Of a stretch of 64,000 bases of DNA, positions 7,904 through 16,285 are shown one piece after another (position 1 is the first letter of the stretch; every line of letters starts with the position of its first letter). Origin of the DNA: Deinococcus sp. YIM 77859 (GTDB taxonomy: Bacteria; Deinococcota; Deinococci; Deinococcales; Deinococcaceae); NCBI RefSeq assembly GCF_000745175.1, contig NZ_JQNI01000002.1:1-64000 (forward strand), written 5' to 3'. Below the pieces are notes generated by a model. It saw nothing but the letters and a program-made list of their open reading frames with translations, was not told the origin of the DNA and searched no databases. Made by a program: the position numbers and the translations under genes.

Positions 7904-9319
7904 CTAGACCCGCAGCACCACCTCCAGCACCCCGCCCGGCGCGATGCTCAGGCGCGTGCCCGAGCGCAGCAGCACCTCCCGCGTCGGCACCCCCTCCCGC
8001 ACCAGCCGCCCAATCGCCTCCAGTGTCGCCGCCATGTTCGGCAGTGTGACCACGGGCGGCGGGGCCATCTGTGCCCGAAGCGCCTCGATCTGCTGCCGGG
8101 CCGCGTCACGCAGTCCCGCGTACTCGTCGCCGGTCAGCAGCTCCCGCTGATAGTCCGCGAGGTAGCGCTTCAGTTGCCCCTCCAGGCGCTCAATCTCCCG
8201 CAGGGTGCGGCTGTGGTCGGGCACGGGCGGCGCGGCGGCGGTCATGTACCGCTCGGGGTGTTCGGCGATCTCCCGCACGATCCGCTCGGCGTGCGCGTGC
8301 AGGTCGTTCATGCGGTAGTGGGTGCGCTGGGAGCAGGTGGGTGTGTCCCCGTAGTGGCGGTGTTTGAACGCCCGGGAGCAGCGGTAATGCCGGTAGCTGG
8401 TGCGGTTCGACTGCGTGTTCGTGCCGCTCATCGCCCCGCCGCACTCCGCGCAGCGCAGGATGCCGTTCAGCCAGAAGATGTCCGTGTGCTTCTTCGGCTT
8501 GCGGCGCAGGCTGTCGCGGGCGAGCTGCCAGGTGTCGGCGTCCACCAGGGCGGGCACGGCGAAGATGAACTCCCGTTTCGCGTGCCGGAGGGTCATCCTG
8601 GCCTCGCCCTTGTACGCCGTGTTCTGCGCGATATACCAGACCCGTTGCAGGTGCCAGATGGCATTCATGGGGCTGGGCACCCCGCGGGCGTTCAGGTCGT
8701 CGGCGATCTTGCCGGTCGTCTCGCCCCCCACGAGGCGGCGGAAAATCTCGCGCACGATCTCCGCCTCGGCCTCGTCCACTTCGATGCGCCGGACGGGCCG
8801 CCCGCCTTCGAGGGTGAACACCTCGCGGTAGCCGTAGCAGCGCCAGTGGTGGGGGATGATCCCGCCCTTCTCGGCCGCGGCCAGTTTGCCGCCGAGCATG
8901 CGGCGCTTGATCTGCCGCAGCTCCTGATGAGCGAGCAGCATCCGCACGTCGTAGGTCAGGACGCTGGAATCGTCCTCCGGGTTGTACCAGCCGTCCACGG
9001 CGTTGTGGACCTGGAGGCCCAGGCCCAGCAGCTCGTCGAGGATTTTGTGCCCGGCGAGGGGTGTACGGCCCAGGCGGTCCGCCTCGCTGGTGATGATGGC
9101 GCTGTAGCGGCCAGCCTCCGCCTTAAGCTGCTCCAGACCTTTGCGCGTCTCGCTGCGCCCGGTGATGATGTCGGTGTAGAGCGCCCCCTCCGGGATGGTG
9201 AAGCCCTGGCGGGCAGCGTAGGCCCGGCCCTCGGCCTCCTGGCGAGCCAAGCCGTAGCGGTCATCGCGGGCAAGGAGGTGATTCGAGACGCGAATGTAGA
9301 GGGCCGCGGGACGGGTCAC
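7904..9319 (-). CDS. int: Large serine integrase
   Basis: This 471-residue recombinase inserts and excises the phage by serine-mediated strand exchange. The resolvase domain (about residues 1-150) carries the nucleophile Ser12 in YIRVS and conserved Arg residues. The recombinase domain spans about 160-260, followed by a zinc ribbon beginning CAECGG near residue 300 and a charged coiled coil near 370-420, all typical of the phiC31/Bxb1 class. It is the fourth gene leftward from the repressor promoter and lies next to attP. Large serine integrases commonly use protein-coding attB sites, which fits insertion into mutS. Confidence 0.95.
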   Translation of the reverse strand: MTRPAALYIRVSNHLLARDDRYGLARQEAEGRAYAARQGFTIPEGALYTDIITGRSETRKGLEQLKAEAGRYSAIITSEADRLGRTPLAGHKILDELLGLGLQVHNAVDGWYNPEDDSSVLTYDVRMLLAHQELRQIKRRMLGGKLAAAEKGGIIPHHWRCYGYREVFTLEGGRPVRRIEVDEAEAEIVREIFRRLVGGETTGKIADDLNARGVPSPMNAIWHLQRVWYIAQNTAYKGEARMTLRHAKREFIFAVPALVDADTWQLARDSLRRKPKKHTDIFWLNGILRCAECGGAMSGTNTQSNRTSYRHYRCSRAFKHRHYGDTPTCSQRTHYRMNDLHAHAERIVREIAEHPERYMTAAAPPVPDHSRTLREIERLEGQLKRYLADYQRELLTGDEYAGLRDAARQQIEALRAQMAPPPVVTLPNMAATLEAIGRLVREGVPTREVLLRSGTRLSIAPGGVLEVVLRV

Positions 9320-9361
9320 CCGGCCACCTCCATCCTCAACCCCTGGGGCAGGGGCAGGAAC

Positions 9362-10570
9362 TTACCAGGAGATTTGCGTTCCATCGATGCTGGTTCCGCC
9401 TGGGCACTCTGCCCTGAATTGCGTGCTGGTGATCGTCACCGTGCACCCCAGGCTCTTGAGGCTGTTCACCGGCACGAACATCACGTCGTTGTCCACATAG
9501 GGCGCGGCGGGCAACGTGACGCCCTCTGCCGTCACCTTCTTGCCTTCCTCAAAGGTCAAGCGCTGCCCCGCGACGTTCAGCCGGTAGGATTCGTTGGCGA
9601 GCACGTCGAGCGTGCCCGCCCCCGCCACAGACGTGATGACGGTGTAAGGGACGCCGGTCACTGCTCCGGCTGGTTTCACGAAAGGCTCAGGCGTTCCGGC
9701 AATCGAACCTGCTCCAGCGGCTGCTGTTGCTGCGGGGCGTGGGGTGGCGGCAGGGCGAGCGGCCGCCTGAAGTGATGCCAGGGAAGGCTGAAGGGCGGTG
9801 GCGGGCGGGTTGTCAGTGCTGAAAATGTTGTACTCGACCAGGGTGAAATTGTTGCCACAGGTCACGCTGGCAAACAGGCCGTCCGGCGGCTGCATCTTGC
9901 AGCCGAGGAGCTGTACAGCGGCGAGCGGGAAATACGTTGCGCCGTCCATAAAGAAGGGTGTGGCATTCAGTCTGGCGGGCTTGCCATTGAGTTTCGCTGT
10001 TCTGCCGCCCAGGGTGAACTCCAATTTCTGCCCGTTCACACTGAGGGTGTAATTCTTGCCCTTCGTGGACGATGCAATCGCGGGCTTGAGTTGGCCGAGC
10101 GTCACATAGGTCGTATTCGGCGTCGCCCCGAGGGGCCCTGCCTTCCGGTTCAACGCGGCTTTTGCAAGAGAATCCTCAACCGCGACGGCGAGAGAGATGT
10201 CGTATACCGTGACGTATGTAATGTCATTGGACTCAATGACATTAATCGAAAGTGATCTTCCGTCTTTTCTGAGTGTGTTGCGAATCCAGGTATCGGCACT
10301 GACCGTATCAATGAAACGCCAGCCCCCATCCATATACTCGCTGTACCAAATATCAATGACGCTCTTGGGGTACGCACCGCCACCTTCGCGCACCATGCAG
10401 GAGGAGTAGGCGACGTCCTCTCGGTGTACCGGCGTTCGGTCACATGAAATCTCGTAAGCGCCGATCCGGCGAGCGATGTCATCGCGTACGGTGTCGCGTG
10501 AAAAATAGCTGGGCTGGGCACCAGCCGTAGCAGAGAACGTGAGGGCCGAAAGGAGCAGCAGTCTCTTCAT
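9362..10570 (-). CDS. Secreted protein with two copper-amine-oxidase-N-like domains (lysogenic conversion candidate)
   Basis: This 402-residue protein starts with a signal peptide (MKRLLLLSALTFSATAGA). It has two stalk-type domains like the Cu-amine-oxidase N-terminal family, around residues 165-250 and 315-400, separated by an Ala/Pro-rich linker. The N-terminal ~150 residues are of unknown type with paired cysteines. It lies between repressor genes and integrase with a good ribosome site (GAGGAG), so it is probably expressed in the lysogen and exported. Its 5' half is less GC-rich than its neighbours, suggesting separate acquisition. A cell-surface or exclusion role is inference. Confidence 0.7.
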   Translation of the reverse strand: MKRLLLLSALTFSATAGAQPSYFSRDTVRDDIARRIGAYEISCDRTPVHREDVAYSSCMVREGGGAYPKSVIDIWYSEYMDGGWRFIDTVSADTWIRNTLRKDGRSLSINVIESNDITYVTVYDISLAVAVEDSLAKAALNRKAGPLGATPNTTYVTLGQLKPAIASSTKGKNYTLSVNGQKLEFTLGGRTAKLNGKPARLNATPFFMDGATYFPLAAVQLLGCKMQPPDGLFASVTCGNNFTLVEYNIFSTDNPPATALQPSLASLQAAARPAATPRPAATAAAGAGSIAGTPEPFVKPAGAVTGVPYTVITSVAGAGTLDVLANESYRLNVAGQRLTFEEGKKVTAEGVTLPAAPYVDNDVMFVPVNSLKSLGCTVTITSTQFRAECPGGTSIDGTQISW

Positions 10571-10579
10571 GGCATCTCC

Positions 10580-11041
10580 TCAATGACTCCAGGGCCGGTA
10601 TCCCGCGTACTCCCAGGTCCGACCGTCTAGGCTGAAGGCGTAGACCCGTCCGCACCGCCGGACCTCGCGGTCGAGCACGATGGGCGAGTAGCTGGGGTTG
10701 TCGCTGTACATGGCCGGACGCCCCGCGCGCAGCCGCAGCCGCTTGGCCACCAGTGAGCCGTCGGCCAGGCGGAAGGCGTAGACGTGCCCCTCCTGGGAGA
10801 TCACGTCGTGGCTGTCCACCAGCAGGAAGGACCCGTGAGGCAGGCCACTGCCGTCGGGGAGGGTCATGCTGTTACCGTCCACCTGGAAAACGAACATCCC
10901 GAACCGGCGGAATCCGGGCGGGATGGGAATGCGGCGGCGGGTCGTGAAGGGCGTCGGGTCAAGGGGATTTCCTGCACTGATGAAGCCCAGCAACGGGGCT
11001 TTGTGAGGAACAGAACGGCGGGGAAGGAAGAGGGGCTGCAT
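10580..11041 (-). CDS. HTH-less S24 (UmuD/LexA-like) peptidase
   Basis: This 153-residue protein has the C-terminal fold of LexA, CI and UmuD without a DNA-binding domain. A probable Ala-Gly cleavage site (ISAGNP, residues about 20-25), the nucleophile Ser in VDGNSM (about 58) and the general-base Lys in LVAKRL (about 99) are present. The stretch SYSPIVL resembles UmuD SYSPI. It lies 14 bp downstream of the CI-like repressor and is probably co-transcribed. A RecA-stimulated self-cleaving partner or modulator of the repressor is a reasonable inference. Confidence 0.8.
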   Translation of the reverse strand: MQPLFLPRRSVPHKAPLLGFISAGNPLDPTPFTTRRRIPIPPGFRRFGMFVFQVDGNSMTLPDGSGLPHGSFLLVDSHDVISQEGHVYAFRLADGSLVAKRLRLRAGRPAMYSDNPSYSPIVLDREVRRCGRVYAFSLDGRTWEYAGYRPWSH

Positions 11042-11055
11042 GAAGTGGCGGTCTC

Positions 11056-11763
11056 CTAGTTCATCTGGGGGTCGTAGTCGCTGGTGACGCCGGCGACCAG
11101 GCCGACCACATGGGCTTCTGCGGCGGGGATGTCTTCGTAGGCGCGGTTCTCAGCCCGGAACGCCGGACCGAACCGCGTGGGGGTGTAGAGGCGGACGTGT
11201 ACGCCATCGTTGTCCGTGACGACGTACACGCGCCCCTCCTCCGGCGTGGTTTTTTCGAGATCGACGTGCAGGTAGCTGCCGGGGCGGATGCTCGCCGGAC
11301 TGGTGCCGACCATCTCGTCCGTGTCTGCCCGCAGCAGCAGGGGACGGGCTATGCCGGGCGTCACTGCCTCGTGATCCACCGGGCGACCGGGCCTGTGGGG
11401 AGTCAGAGCTGCCGCGAGCGGGTAAACATCGGCACTACCCTCACCCGCCAGGGAGAGCCCAGCGATCCCCAGGTCAATGCCGGTCGCTTGCTGCATCTCC
11501 GACCACGACCACTCCAGACCTTTTGCTAGGGCCACAGCCTTTCCCAGGCCCACATTTAGGAGGTGGACGCGCCCAGTTTCCACATCGGCAACATTCGATG
11601 TGGTGAGCACCTCTTTGCCCTCATCGTCGTACCCGCCAGCCGCCGCAACGTCCTCCTGACGCTTCCCGAGTTGCGTCCGTCGCTGCACAAGCGCCTGTGC
11701 CCAGGCGGGGCGATCTTTTTGTTTACGAGTCACTCTGGGCATAGGGGTCATAGATGCGTACAT
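11056..11763 (-). CDS. cI: CI-like phage repressor lacking the S24 catalytic dyad
   Basis: This protein of about 235 residues has an XRE-type helix-turn-helix in the first ~90 residues (RRTQLGKRQEDVAAAGG onward) and a C-terminal S24-like fold (PGSYLHVD, GRVYVV). Where LexA-type peptidases have GDSM it has TDEM, and the lysine position reads VRLY, so Ser and Lys are both missing and self-cleavage is unlikely. It is divergent to the Cro-like gene. Three in-frame ATGs (11763, 11751, 11742) are possible; the first fits the promoter best. Confidence 0.85.
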   Translation of the reverse strand: MYASMTPMPRVTRKQKDRPAWAQALVQRRTQLGKRQEDVAAAGGYDDEGKEVLTTSNVADVETGRVHLLNVGLGKAVALAKGLEWSWSEMQQATGIDLGIAGLSLAGEGSADVYPLAAALTPHRPGRPVDHEAVTPGIARPLLLRADTDEMVGTSPASIRPGSYLHVDLEKTTPEEGRVYVVTDNDGVHVRLYTPTRFGPAFRAENRAYEDIPAAEAHVVGLVAGVTSDYDPQMN

Positions 11764-11781
11764 TTGGGCGCTACTACGCTG

Positions 11782-11810
11782 ACTGTACATCCTGGGTTCC
11801 CCCAGAACAA
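11782..11810 (-). promoter_or_regulatory. Repressor promoter (PRM-like)
   Basis: On the minus strand TTGTTC and TACAGT are 17 bp apart, about 20 bases before the first repressor ATG. An imperfect palindrome CTGGGGGAACCCAG fills much of the spacer and could be an operator. Confidence 0.55.
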
Positions 11811-11832
11811 AAGTATGTGTCCGAGCCGTATA

Positions 11833-11861
11833 TTGACAATGTATGGACCTGCCCATAAACT
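11833..11861 (+). promoter_or_regulatory. Early rightward promoter (PR-like)
   Basis: TTGACA and TAAACT are separated by exactly 17 bp and the -10 box ends five bases before the Cro-like ATG, so the transcript is essentially leaderless. The palindrome ATTGACAAT covers the -35 box and is a candidate operator. Confidence 0.85.
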
Positions 11862-11866
11862 GAGGC

Positions 11867-12115
11867 ATGCGAATGAGCGAGATCAGGCGGTTGCGCGAAG
11901 AGCGCAACCTGTCGCGTGACGAATTGGCGGCCAAATCGGGCGTGTCGTCGCTGACGATCCGCGCGCATGAGCTCGGCACTGTCAACGGCACGGAAACCAA
12001 AACCGCTGAGGCGGTTGCGGCCGCACTGGGCGTTCCCGTGCAAGCTCTTTTTTTTCCTGTTGACTTGGATAAACCCAAGAAAGATGGAGAAAACCAAGAA
12101 AGAGTTCCCGCATGA
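11867..12115 (+). CDS. Cro-like XRE-family regulator
   Basis: This 82-residue protein is almost entirely an HTH_3 domain: IRRLREERNLSRDELAAKSG, then VSSLTIRAHE, and AVAAALGVPVQALF. It is the first gene of the rightward early operon, divergent from the repressor. A Cro role follows from position and fold. The 3' end overlaps the next gene by ATGA. Confidence 0.85.
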   Translation: MRMSEIRRLREERNLSRDELAAKSGVSSLTIRAHELGTVNGTETKTAEAVAAALGVPVQALFFPVDLDKPKKDGENQERVPA

Positions 12116-12312
12116 CCCGCCGCCAGAACGCCATCACCAGCGTCGTCGTCCGGCGCGAACCCTGCGCCGTGACCGCGCACCACTTCGGCGCGTGGGTTCT
12201 GGAACAGGCAGCAGCGGCCGGTTTCGACGTGCGCGGCCTCGCGCCCCACCCCATCACTCACTCCGCGCCCCAGGCGCGTGACGAGCAGGCGAAGGCAGCC
12301 CGCCCCGCCTGA
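12112..12312 (+). CDS. Small early phage protein
   Basis: This 66-residue basic protein of unknown function starts at an ATG overlapping the Cro-like stop. No motif recognised. Confidence 0.55.
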   Translation: MTRRQNAITSVVVRREPCAVTAHHFGAWVLEQAAAAGFDVRGLAPHPITHSAPQARDEQAKAARPA

Positions 12313-12377
12313 AGCCAAGAAAAGCGGGCGCGTCCCGAACTACGCGCCCAACCCGTTTTTGCCGACGAGGTGCACGA

Positions 12378-12809
12378 ATGATACACGCCGCCCCCTCCAA
12401 TGAGAAGAGCGCGAGCGCAGACCCCAAGTTCCTGAGCGCCGCCCCCCTCCCGTCCCTGAAATTGCCCGTGTCCACCCTGGTGGACAGCACCCGCCGCCTC
12501 TTCCGCCACAGCGTGTGGTACGCCCCGGCGGGCGACGGTGAGCTGCGCCTGACGTTCTGGCCCGGCTGGATCGGGCGCACTGCCAGCGGGCGGCCCTGCC
12601 TGGTGATCCACGAGCTGTGCGCGGAGGACAAGCTGCACGAGGCCCTCGAGCGCATCCAGGCCCGGCACGGCGTCCACCTGTGGCTGCGTCCGCTGCGGCT
12701 CCCGCTCACCTGGCCGCGCGGCAACTGGTGGTGGCCGGAGACGGCGCGCGAGGGATGGACGCTGGACGCGCTGAAGGTAAGCGCGGGGCTGAAGGCGGTG
12801 GCGGCGTGA
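12378..12809 (+). CDS. Early phage protein, unknown
   Basis: This 143-residue soluble protein has a Trp-rich C-terminal half (LWLRP, GNWWWPE). It has a good ribosome site (GAGGTG) and its stop overlaps the next GTG. I do not recognise the family. Confidence 0.6.
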   Translation: MIHAAPSNEKSASADPKFLSAAPLPSLKLPVSTLVDSTRRLFRHSVWYAPAGDGELRLTFWPGWIGRTASGRPCLVIHELCAEDKLHEALERIQARHGVHLWLRPLRLPLTWPRGNWWWPETAREGWTLDALKVSAGLKAVAA

Positions 12810-13045
12810 AGCGCGTCAGCTTCGAGGGCGAGGGCGACCTCATGCTCACCATGAATGCCGATTTCTCTGACGAGCGCGAAGGAGGGGTGGGGCGGGTACG
12901 TGTCCAGGCGGAGGGCATTGACGTTGACTCTGCCGATGGTGGAGCGGCCATCGTGTACGGCTGGTTCACTCCAGAGGAGGCCCGTGAGATTGCCCGCTAC
13001 CTGAACGAGATGGCTGATCGGGCCGAGAAGGGCGGTGCTCAGTGA
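12806..13045 (+). CDS. Small early phage protein
   Basis: This 79-residue acidic protein starts at a GTG overlapping the previous stop (GTGA). It ends in a helical segment (PEEAREIARYLNEMADRAEK). Unknown function. Confidence 0.6.
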   Translation: MKRVSFEGEGDLMLTMNADFSDEREGGVGRVRVQAEGIDVDSADGGAAIVYGWFTPEEAREIARYLNEMADRAEKGGAQ

Positions 13046-13236
13046 CCTCCGCCGACCACGACCTCCTCATCATCGCCGCGGCTGTCGCCGTGCTGGCATT
13101 CGTGGCCCTCGCCCTGCTCACCCTCACTGCCTGGCTGGACGCGCGGGCGGAACGGCGCAGGGAGCGTGTGCGCGCGCAGATGCTCCAGCGAGAGCTGAGC
13201 CGCTTGCCCACTCGCTACCACCGGAGGAGCCGCTGA
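13042..13236 (+). CDS. Small single-TM early protein
   Basis: This 64-residue protein has one hydrophobic helix (about residues 8-31) followed by a strongly basic tail. GTG start overlaps the previous stop. It is the first of three tiny membrane proteins in this stretch. Confidence 0.55.
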   Translation: MTSADHDLLIIAAAVAVLAFVALALLTLTAWLDARAERRRERVRAQMLQRELSRLPTRYHRRSR

Positions 13237-13454
13237 TGGCCGCCCCCAACGGCACCCGTGCCCGCGTCCTGCGCCTGTACCGCACGTTTAGCTCGCTCGA
13301 CATCGTGCTGGTTTCCCGCGCCCTGGGCATCAGACGGGAGACGGCCAGCGCCATCCTCAGCCAACTGGCGAGCGAGGGGCGGGTGCTGCGCGCCGAACGG
13401 TACAGCCAGCGCCGTCCCTACGTCCGCACCGAGTACCACCGGGAGGTCCGCTGA
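13236..13454 (+). CDS. Small winged-helix regulator
   Basis: This 72-residue protein reads as a helix-turn-helix (SSLDIVLVSRALGIRRETAS, then AILSQLASEGRVLR) followed by a wing. ATG overlaps the stop of the previous gene. Probably a DNA-binding early regulator. Confidence 0.65.
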   Translation: MAAPNGTRARVLRLYRTFSSLDIVLVSRALGIRRETASAILSQLASEGRVLRAERYSQRRPYVRTEYHREVR

Positions 13455-13558
13455 TGCTCGTCACCCTGACTGCCGCCGGGTGCGCCGTGTTCCTGGCCTT
13501 CTGCGCCGGCTTTGTCCTGGGGCTGCTGCTGAACGCCCCGGAAGGGAGCGAGGAGTGA
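13454..13558 (+). CDS. Tiny 34-aa membrane protein
   Basis: The frame starts at an ATG overlapping the previous stop (TGATG) and encodes 34 residues, nearly all one hydrophobic helix with two Cys, ending in a short acidic tail. The overlap on both sides supports translation. Confidence 0.5.
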   Translation: MLVTLTAAGCAVFLAFCAGFVLGLLLNAPEGSEE

Positions 13559-13734
13559 TCCGCGCCCTTCTCCCTGCGCTGCTGGCCGCCGTGCTGCTGG
13601 CCGTGGCGTGGTGGCTAACGCCCCACGCCGCGCTGGGGGCTCCGCTCGTCAACGTCACGCTCGCCCTCGCCTTCACCGGCGGGTTCGGCTCGCTCATCAC
13701 CGCGCTCGCACGCGCCATCAACCCGGAGGTCTGA
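13555..13734 (+). CDS. Small two-TM early protein
   Basis: This 59-residue protein starts at a GTG overlapping the previous stop (GTGA). Two hydrophobic helices (about 4-22 and 30-52) are separated by a short polar turn. Unknown function. Confidence 0.5.
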   Translation: MIRALLPALLAAVLLAVAWWLTPHAALGAPLVNVTLALAFTGGFGSLITALARAINPEV

Positions 13735-13737
13735 CCC

Positions 13738-14103
13738 ATGGAAAGCACCAAGCTCACCCACAGCACCATCGGCAACCTGCAAGGCGGGGGCATCGGCTAC
13801 GTGATCGACGACGCCATCAACCGCGCCATGCAGGACTGCGAGCGCCGCCCGGGTCTGAAGAAGGCCCGCGTGGTGAACATCCAGATCGAGTTCACGCCCG
13901 TCGTCGCCCAGGGCCTTGACGGCAAGAGCGACGCCTTCAGCACCGTGGGCGTCACGCCGAAGGTGGCGGTGAAGGTGCCGCTGCAGGCTGCCGACGCGGA
14001 GTTCCTGCACGTCTCGCCCGGCGTCACCGCGGACGGTGAACCCGAAATTGCCGCCGTCTTCTCGCAGGAGGACCTGTTCGTGGCCCTGAAGGAAGGGAAC
14101 TGA
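13738..14103 (+). CDS. Early phage protein, unknown
   Basis: This 121-residue protein is encoded just upstream of the DUF2303-like gene, with the stop overlapping the next ATG. It has alternating beta-type segments (KARVVNIQIEF, PKVAVKVPLQ) and a GGGIG stretch. This two-gene order recurs in phages carrying DUF2303 genes, from general knowledge. Function not known. Confidence 0.6.
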   Translation: MESTKLTHSTIGNLQGGGIGYVIDDAINRAMQDCERRPGLKKARVVNIQIEFTPVVAQGLDGKSDAFSTVGVTPKVAVKVPLQAADAEFLHVSPGVTADGEPEIAAVFSQEDLFVALKEGN

Positions 14104-14882
14104 TGACCACCCTCGACAGCAGCGCCATCCGTGAAGTGGAACGCCTGACCCGTGAAGCCGACCCCGTGATCACCGTGCCCGGCGAGGCGCGCGGCGTGTA
14201 CTACCTGCGGGAGGCGGACGGTTCGTTGACGCGCCACGCGGCCGAGCTGGACATACAGGACGTCACCGCCTACGACCTGGACACGGTGCAACGCCGGGCA
14301 GACCGCGAACATACCGCGGGGGACCTCGAAGCCGTGTTCGTGACGGACTCGGCAGTGGTTGTGCAGGCCAGCAGCCCCACAGATCGCTGGACGACCACGT
14401 TGGCCCTGCCCCTGCACCCGGCGTTCAAGCGCGTGCAGTCCTTCGCGCAGCTCACGAAGCTCGACCAGAAGACGCTGGTGCGCCTGCTGCGGACGGAGCT
14501 CGGCGAGCACGTGCAGGCGACGGTCATCAGCACCTTCGCCACCTTGCGCTTTACGAGCAGCAGCGACGGCACCAGCAGCGTGAAGCCTGCCAGCACGGCG
14601 CTCGACTCGCGGATCGTGCGGCAGGTGCGGGCGGACGCGGGGCAGGACGTGCCGGACACCATCACCCTCCACGTGCCGGTCTACGACATCCCCGAGGCGC
14701 GGGCAGACAGCTACCCGGTGACGGTGTACGTCGAATACGACCACGACGCCGAGGCGTTCCTGCTGCTCGCGGTCCATAACGACCTGCGGGCCGCCCAGGA
14801 AAGCGCCGTCCACAAGATCATCAACAACCTTAAGGACAGCGCCGAGGACCGCTACCCCGTGTACTACGGCAAGCCGAGCTGA
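14103..14882 (+). CDS. DUF2303-family (YfdQ-like) phage protein
   Basis: This 259-residue protein fits the DUF2303 family found in early regions of many phages: an N-terminal YLREADGSL stretch, a central helical LTKLDQKTLVRLLR segment and a C-terminal beta-rich half with VYDI and YVEYDHD. The biochemical role is unknown. It is coupled to the upstream gene (TGATG). Confidence 0.65.
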   Translation: MTTLDSSAIREVERLTREADPVITVPGEARGVYYLREADGSLTRHAAELDIQDVTAYDLDTVQRRADREHTAGDLEAVFVTDSAVVVQASSPTDRWTTTLALPLHPAFKRVQSFAQLTKLDQKTLVRLLRTELGEHVQATVISTFATLRFTSSSDGTSSVKPASTALDSRIVRQVRADAGQDVPDTITLHVPVYDIPEARADSYPVTVYVEYDHDAEAFLLLAVHNDLRAAQESAVHKIINNLKDSAEDRYPVYYGKPS

Positions 14883-14893
14883 CCCAGGACAAG

Positions 14894-14918
14894 GCCCCCG
14901 GAGGTACAGGCCGGGGGC
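14894..14918 (+). terminator. Stem-loop between early genes
   Basis: GCCCCCGG and CCGGGGGC form a perfect 8-bp stem with a 9-base loop containing GAGGT. No clear T tract follows, so it may be a weak terminator or an RNA element. Confidence 0.4.
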
Positions 14919-14933
14919 AGAAAGGCGTTTGAG

Positions 14934-15617
14934 ATGACTGCGGACATTGTAACCATCCAGACCGTACAGGGTGAAGCCCGCGCCGACAGCCGCGACCTGG
15001 CTCGCGCTCTGGGCAACCAGCACAAGAACCTGCTCAGCCTGATCGACGACTACCTGAGCGATTTTCAGGCCCTTGGAGCGGTCGCGTTTGAAACGCGACC
15101 GCTCCCCGGCGGTGGGAAGCCTGAACGCTTCGCCTTCCTGGCGGAAGACCACTGCTACTTCCTGCTGACCCTGGTCCGCAACAGTGAACAGGTGGTGCCG
15201 CTGAAGCGCCGCCTCGTGCAGGCGTTCCGGGCCGCCCGCGAGCAGGCCGTTCGGCCCGCGCCCCTCGCCCTGCCCACTGACCCGCTAGAACTGCTGGCCC
15301 TGAGCCTCCAGGGATTGCAGCAGCATCGCGAGCAGATCACCGCCATCGAGCACCGCCTGAACACCGCGCCCGTGCGCGTGAGCAGCGAGCTGCGCGCCCG
15401 GCTGCACGCGGGCTGCCAGGCGTTCGGTAAGGTCCACCCGCGCAGCTTTCCCGGTGCGTACCGGGCCTTCAAGGAGGCGTTTGGCTTCGCCGGTGCGCCG
15501 CTGGCTGCCTACGACGATCTGCCGCAGCACCGCTTCGACGAGGCCATGACCTGGCTGGACGTGCAGACCCGCACCTTCCGGGCGCAGCGGCCCCTACTGG
15601 AGCAGGCGGGCGACTGA
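14934..15617 (+). CDS. Rha-family phage regulatory protein
   Basis: This 227-residue protein has an N-terminal Rha/antirepressor-type domain: ADSRDLARALGNQHKNLLSL, then a beta hairpin (RFAFLAEDHCYFLLTL) and RLVQAFRAAREQ. The C-terminal part (about 120-227) is helical and specific to this phage. Rha proteins are known as phage regulators that can interfere with infection. It overlaps the next gene by TGATG. Confidence 0.75.
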   Translation: MTADIVTIQTVQGEARADSRDLARALGNQHKNLLSLIDDYLSDFQALGAVAFETRPLPGGGKPERFAFLAEDHCYFLLTLVRNSEQVVPLKRRLVQAFRAAREQAVRPAPLALPTDPLELLALSLQGLQQHREQITAIEHRLNTAPVRVSSELRARLHAGCQAFGKVHPRSFPGAYRAFKEAFGFAGAPLAAYDDLPQHRFDEAMTWLDVQTRTFRAQRPLLEQAGD

Positions 15618-16285
15618 TGAACCGGAAAGGTACGTCCTGCGTGGTAGTTGCCGCCGACCTGGGCGCGCGCCCAGACCTGCCCCAGGCCGGCGAGCTGGTC
15701 GTGACCCACTACCCGCACTGCATCTCGCTGACTGAGGTGCGCGCCGTCACCACCGACGCGGCGGCTGTGGCTGCCATCCGTACCGCGTTCTCGACCATGT
15801 ACCCCAACCAGCCTTACGTGCATGGCCCGCTCTACAACGCTGGCCTCGTGGGCTGCGGGGGTGCCCTGAGCATGATGGTGCGCTTAGAGGGCCGCGAACC
15901 GCCGAGCATCACCGACGCGCGGGGCCGAACCTGGCATCTGGGCGACAAGGTGCGGTTCATGGCCGAGGGCGAGCGGGCCGGGAAGTACGGGATTGCCGCG
16001 GGCGAGTACCGCGCGACCATCACTGGCTTCTACCGGGTGGACCGGCACGACTTCTCCTCCCGCTGGCCCGACCTCGCCTTCCGACATGACCTGGCTGAGT
16101 TGTGGGTGGAACCCCGACACCACGAGGGCCGCCGGATGCTGGCCGTACCCACCGCATTCCTTGAGCTGGACAGCGCTGCGCCGCTGCGGGAAGCTCCGGT
16201 GCCCGTCCTGGCGGTAGAGCCTCCGCCCGCTCCCGTGGTTGAACCCACGCCTGACTACGGCCCCCTCTTCGGCGGTGCCCTGTGA
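15617..16285 (+). CDS. Early phage protein, unknown
   Basis: This 222-residue protein has a central segment, ITDARGRTWHLGDKVRF, reminiscent of small SH3-like or KOW-like beta barrels, and a Pro-rich C-terminus. No confident family. Its end overlaps the next GTG. Confidence 0.55.
   Translation: MNRKGTSCVVVAADLGARPDLPQAGELVVTHYPHCISLTEVRAVTTDAAAVAAIRTAFSTMYPNQPYVHGPLYNAGLVGCGGALSMMVRLEGREPPSITDARGRTWHLGDKVRFMAEGERAGKYGIAAGEYRATITGFYRVDRHDFSSRWPDLAFRHDLAELWVEPRHHEGRRMLAVPTAFLELDSAAPLREAPVPVLAVEPPPAPVVEPTPDYGPLFGGAL

Noticed and set aside
8174..9775. Long forward frame opposite the integrase gene
   Set aside because: It is antisense to a clear serine integrase and has no protein-like features.
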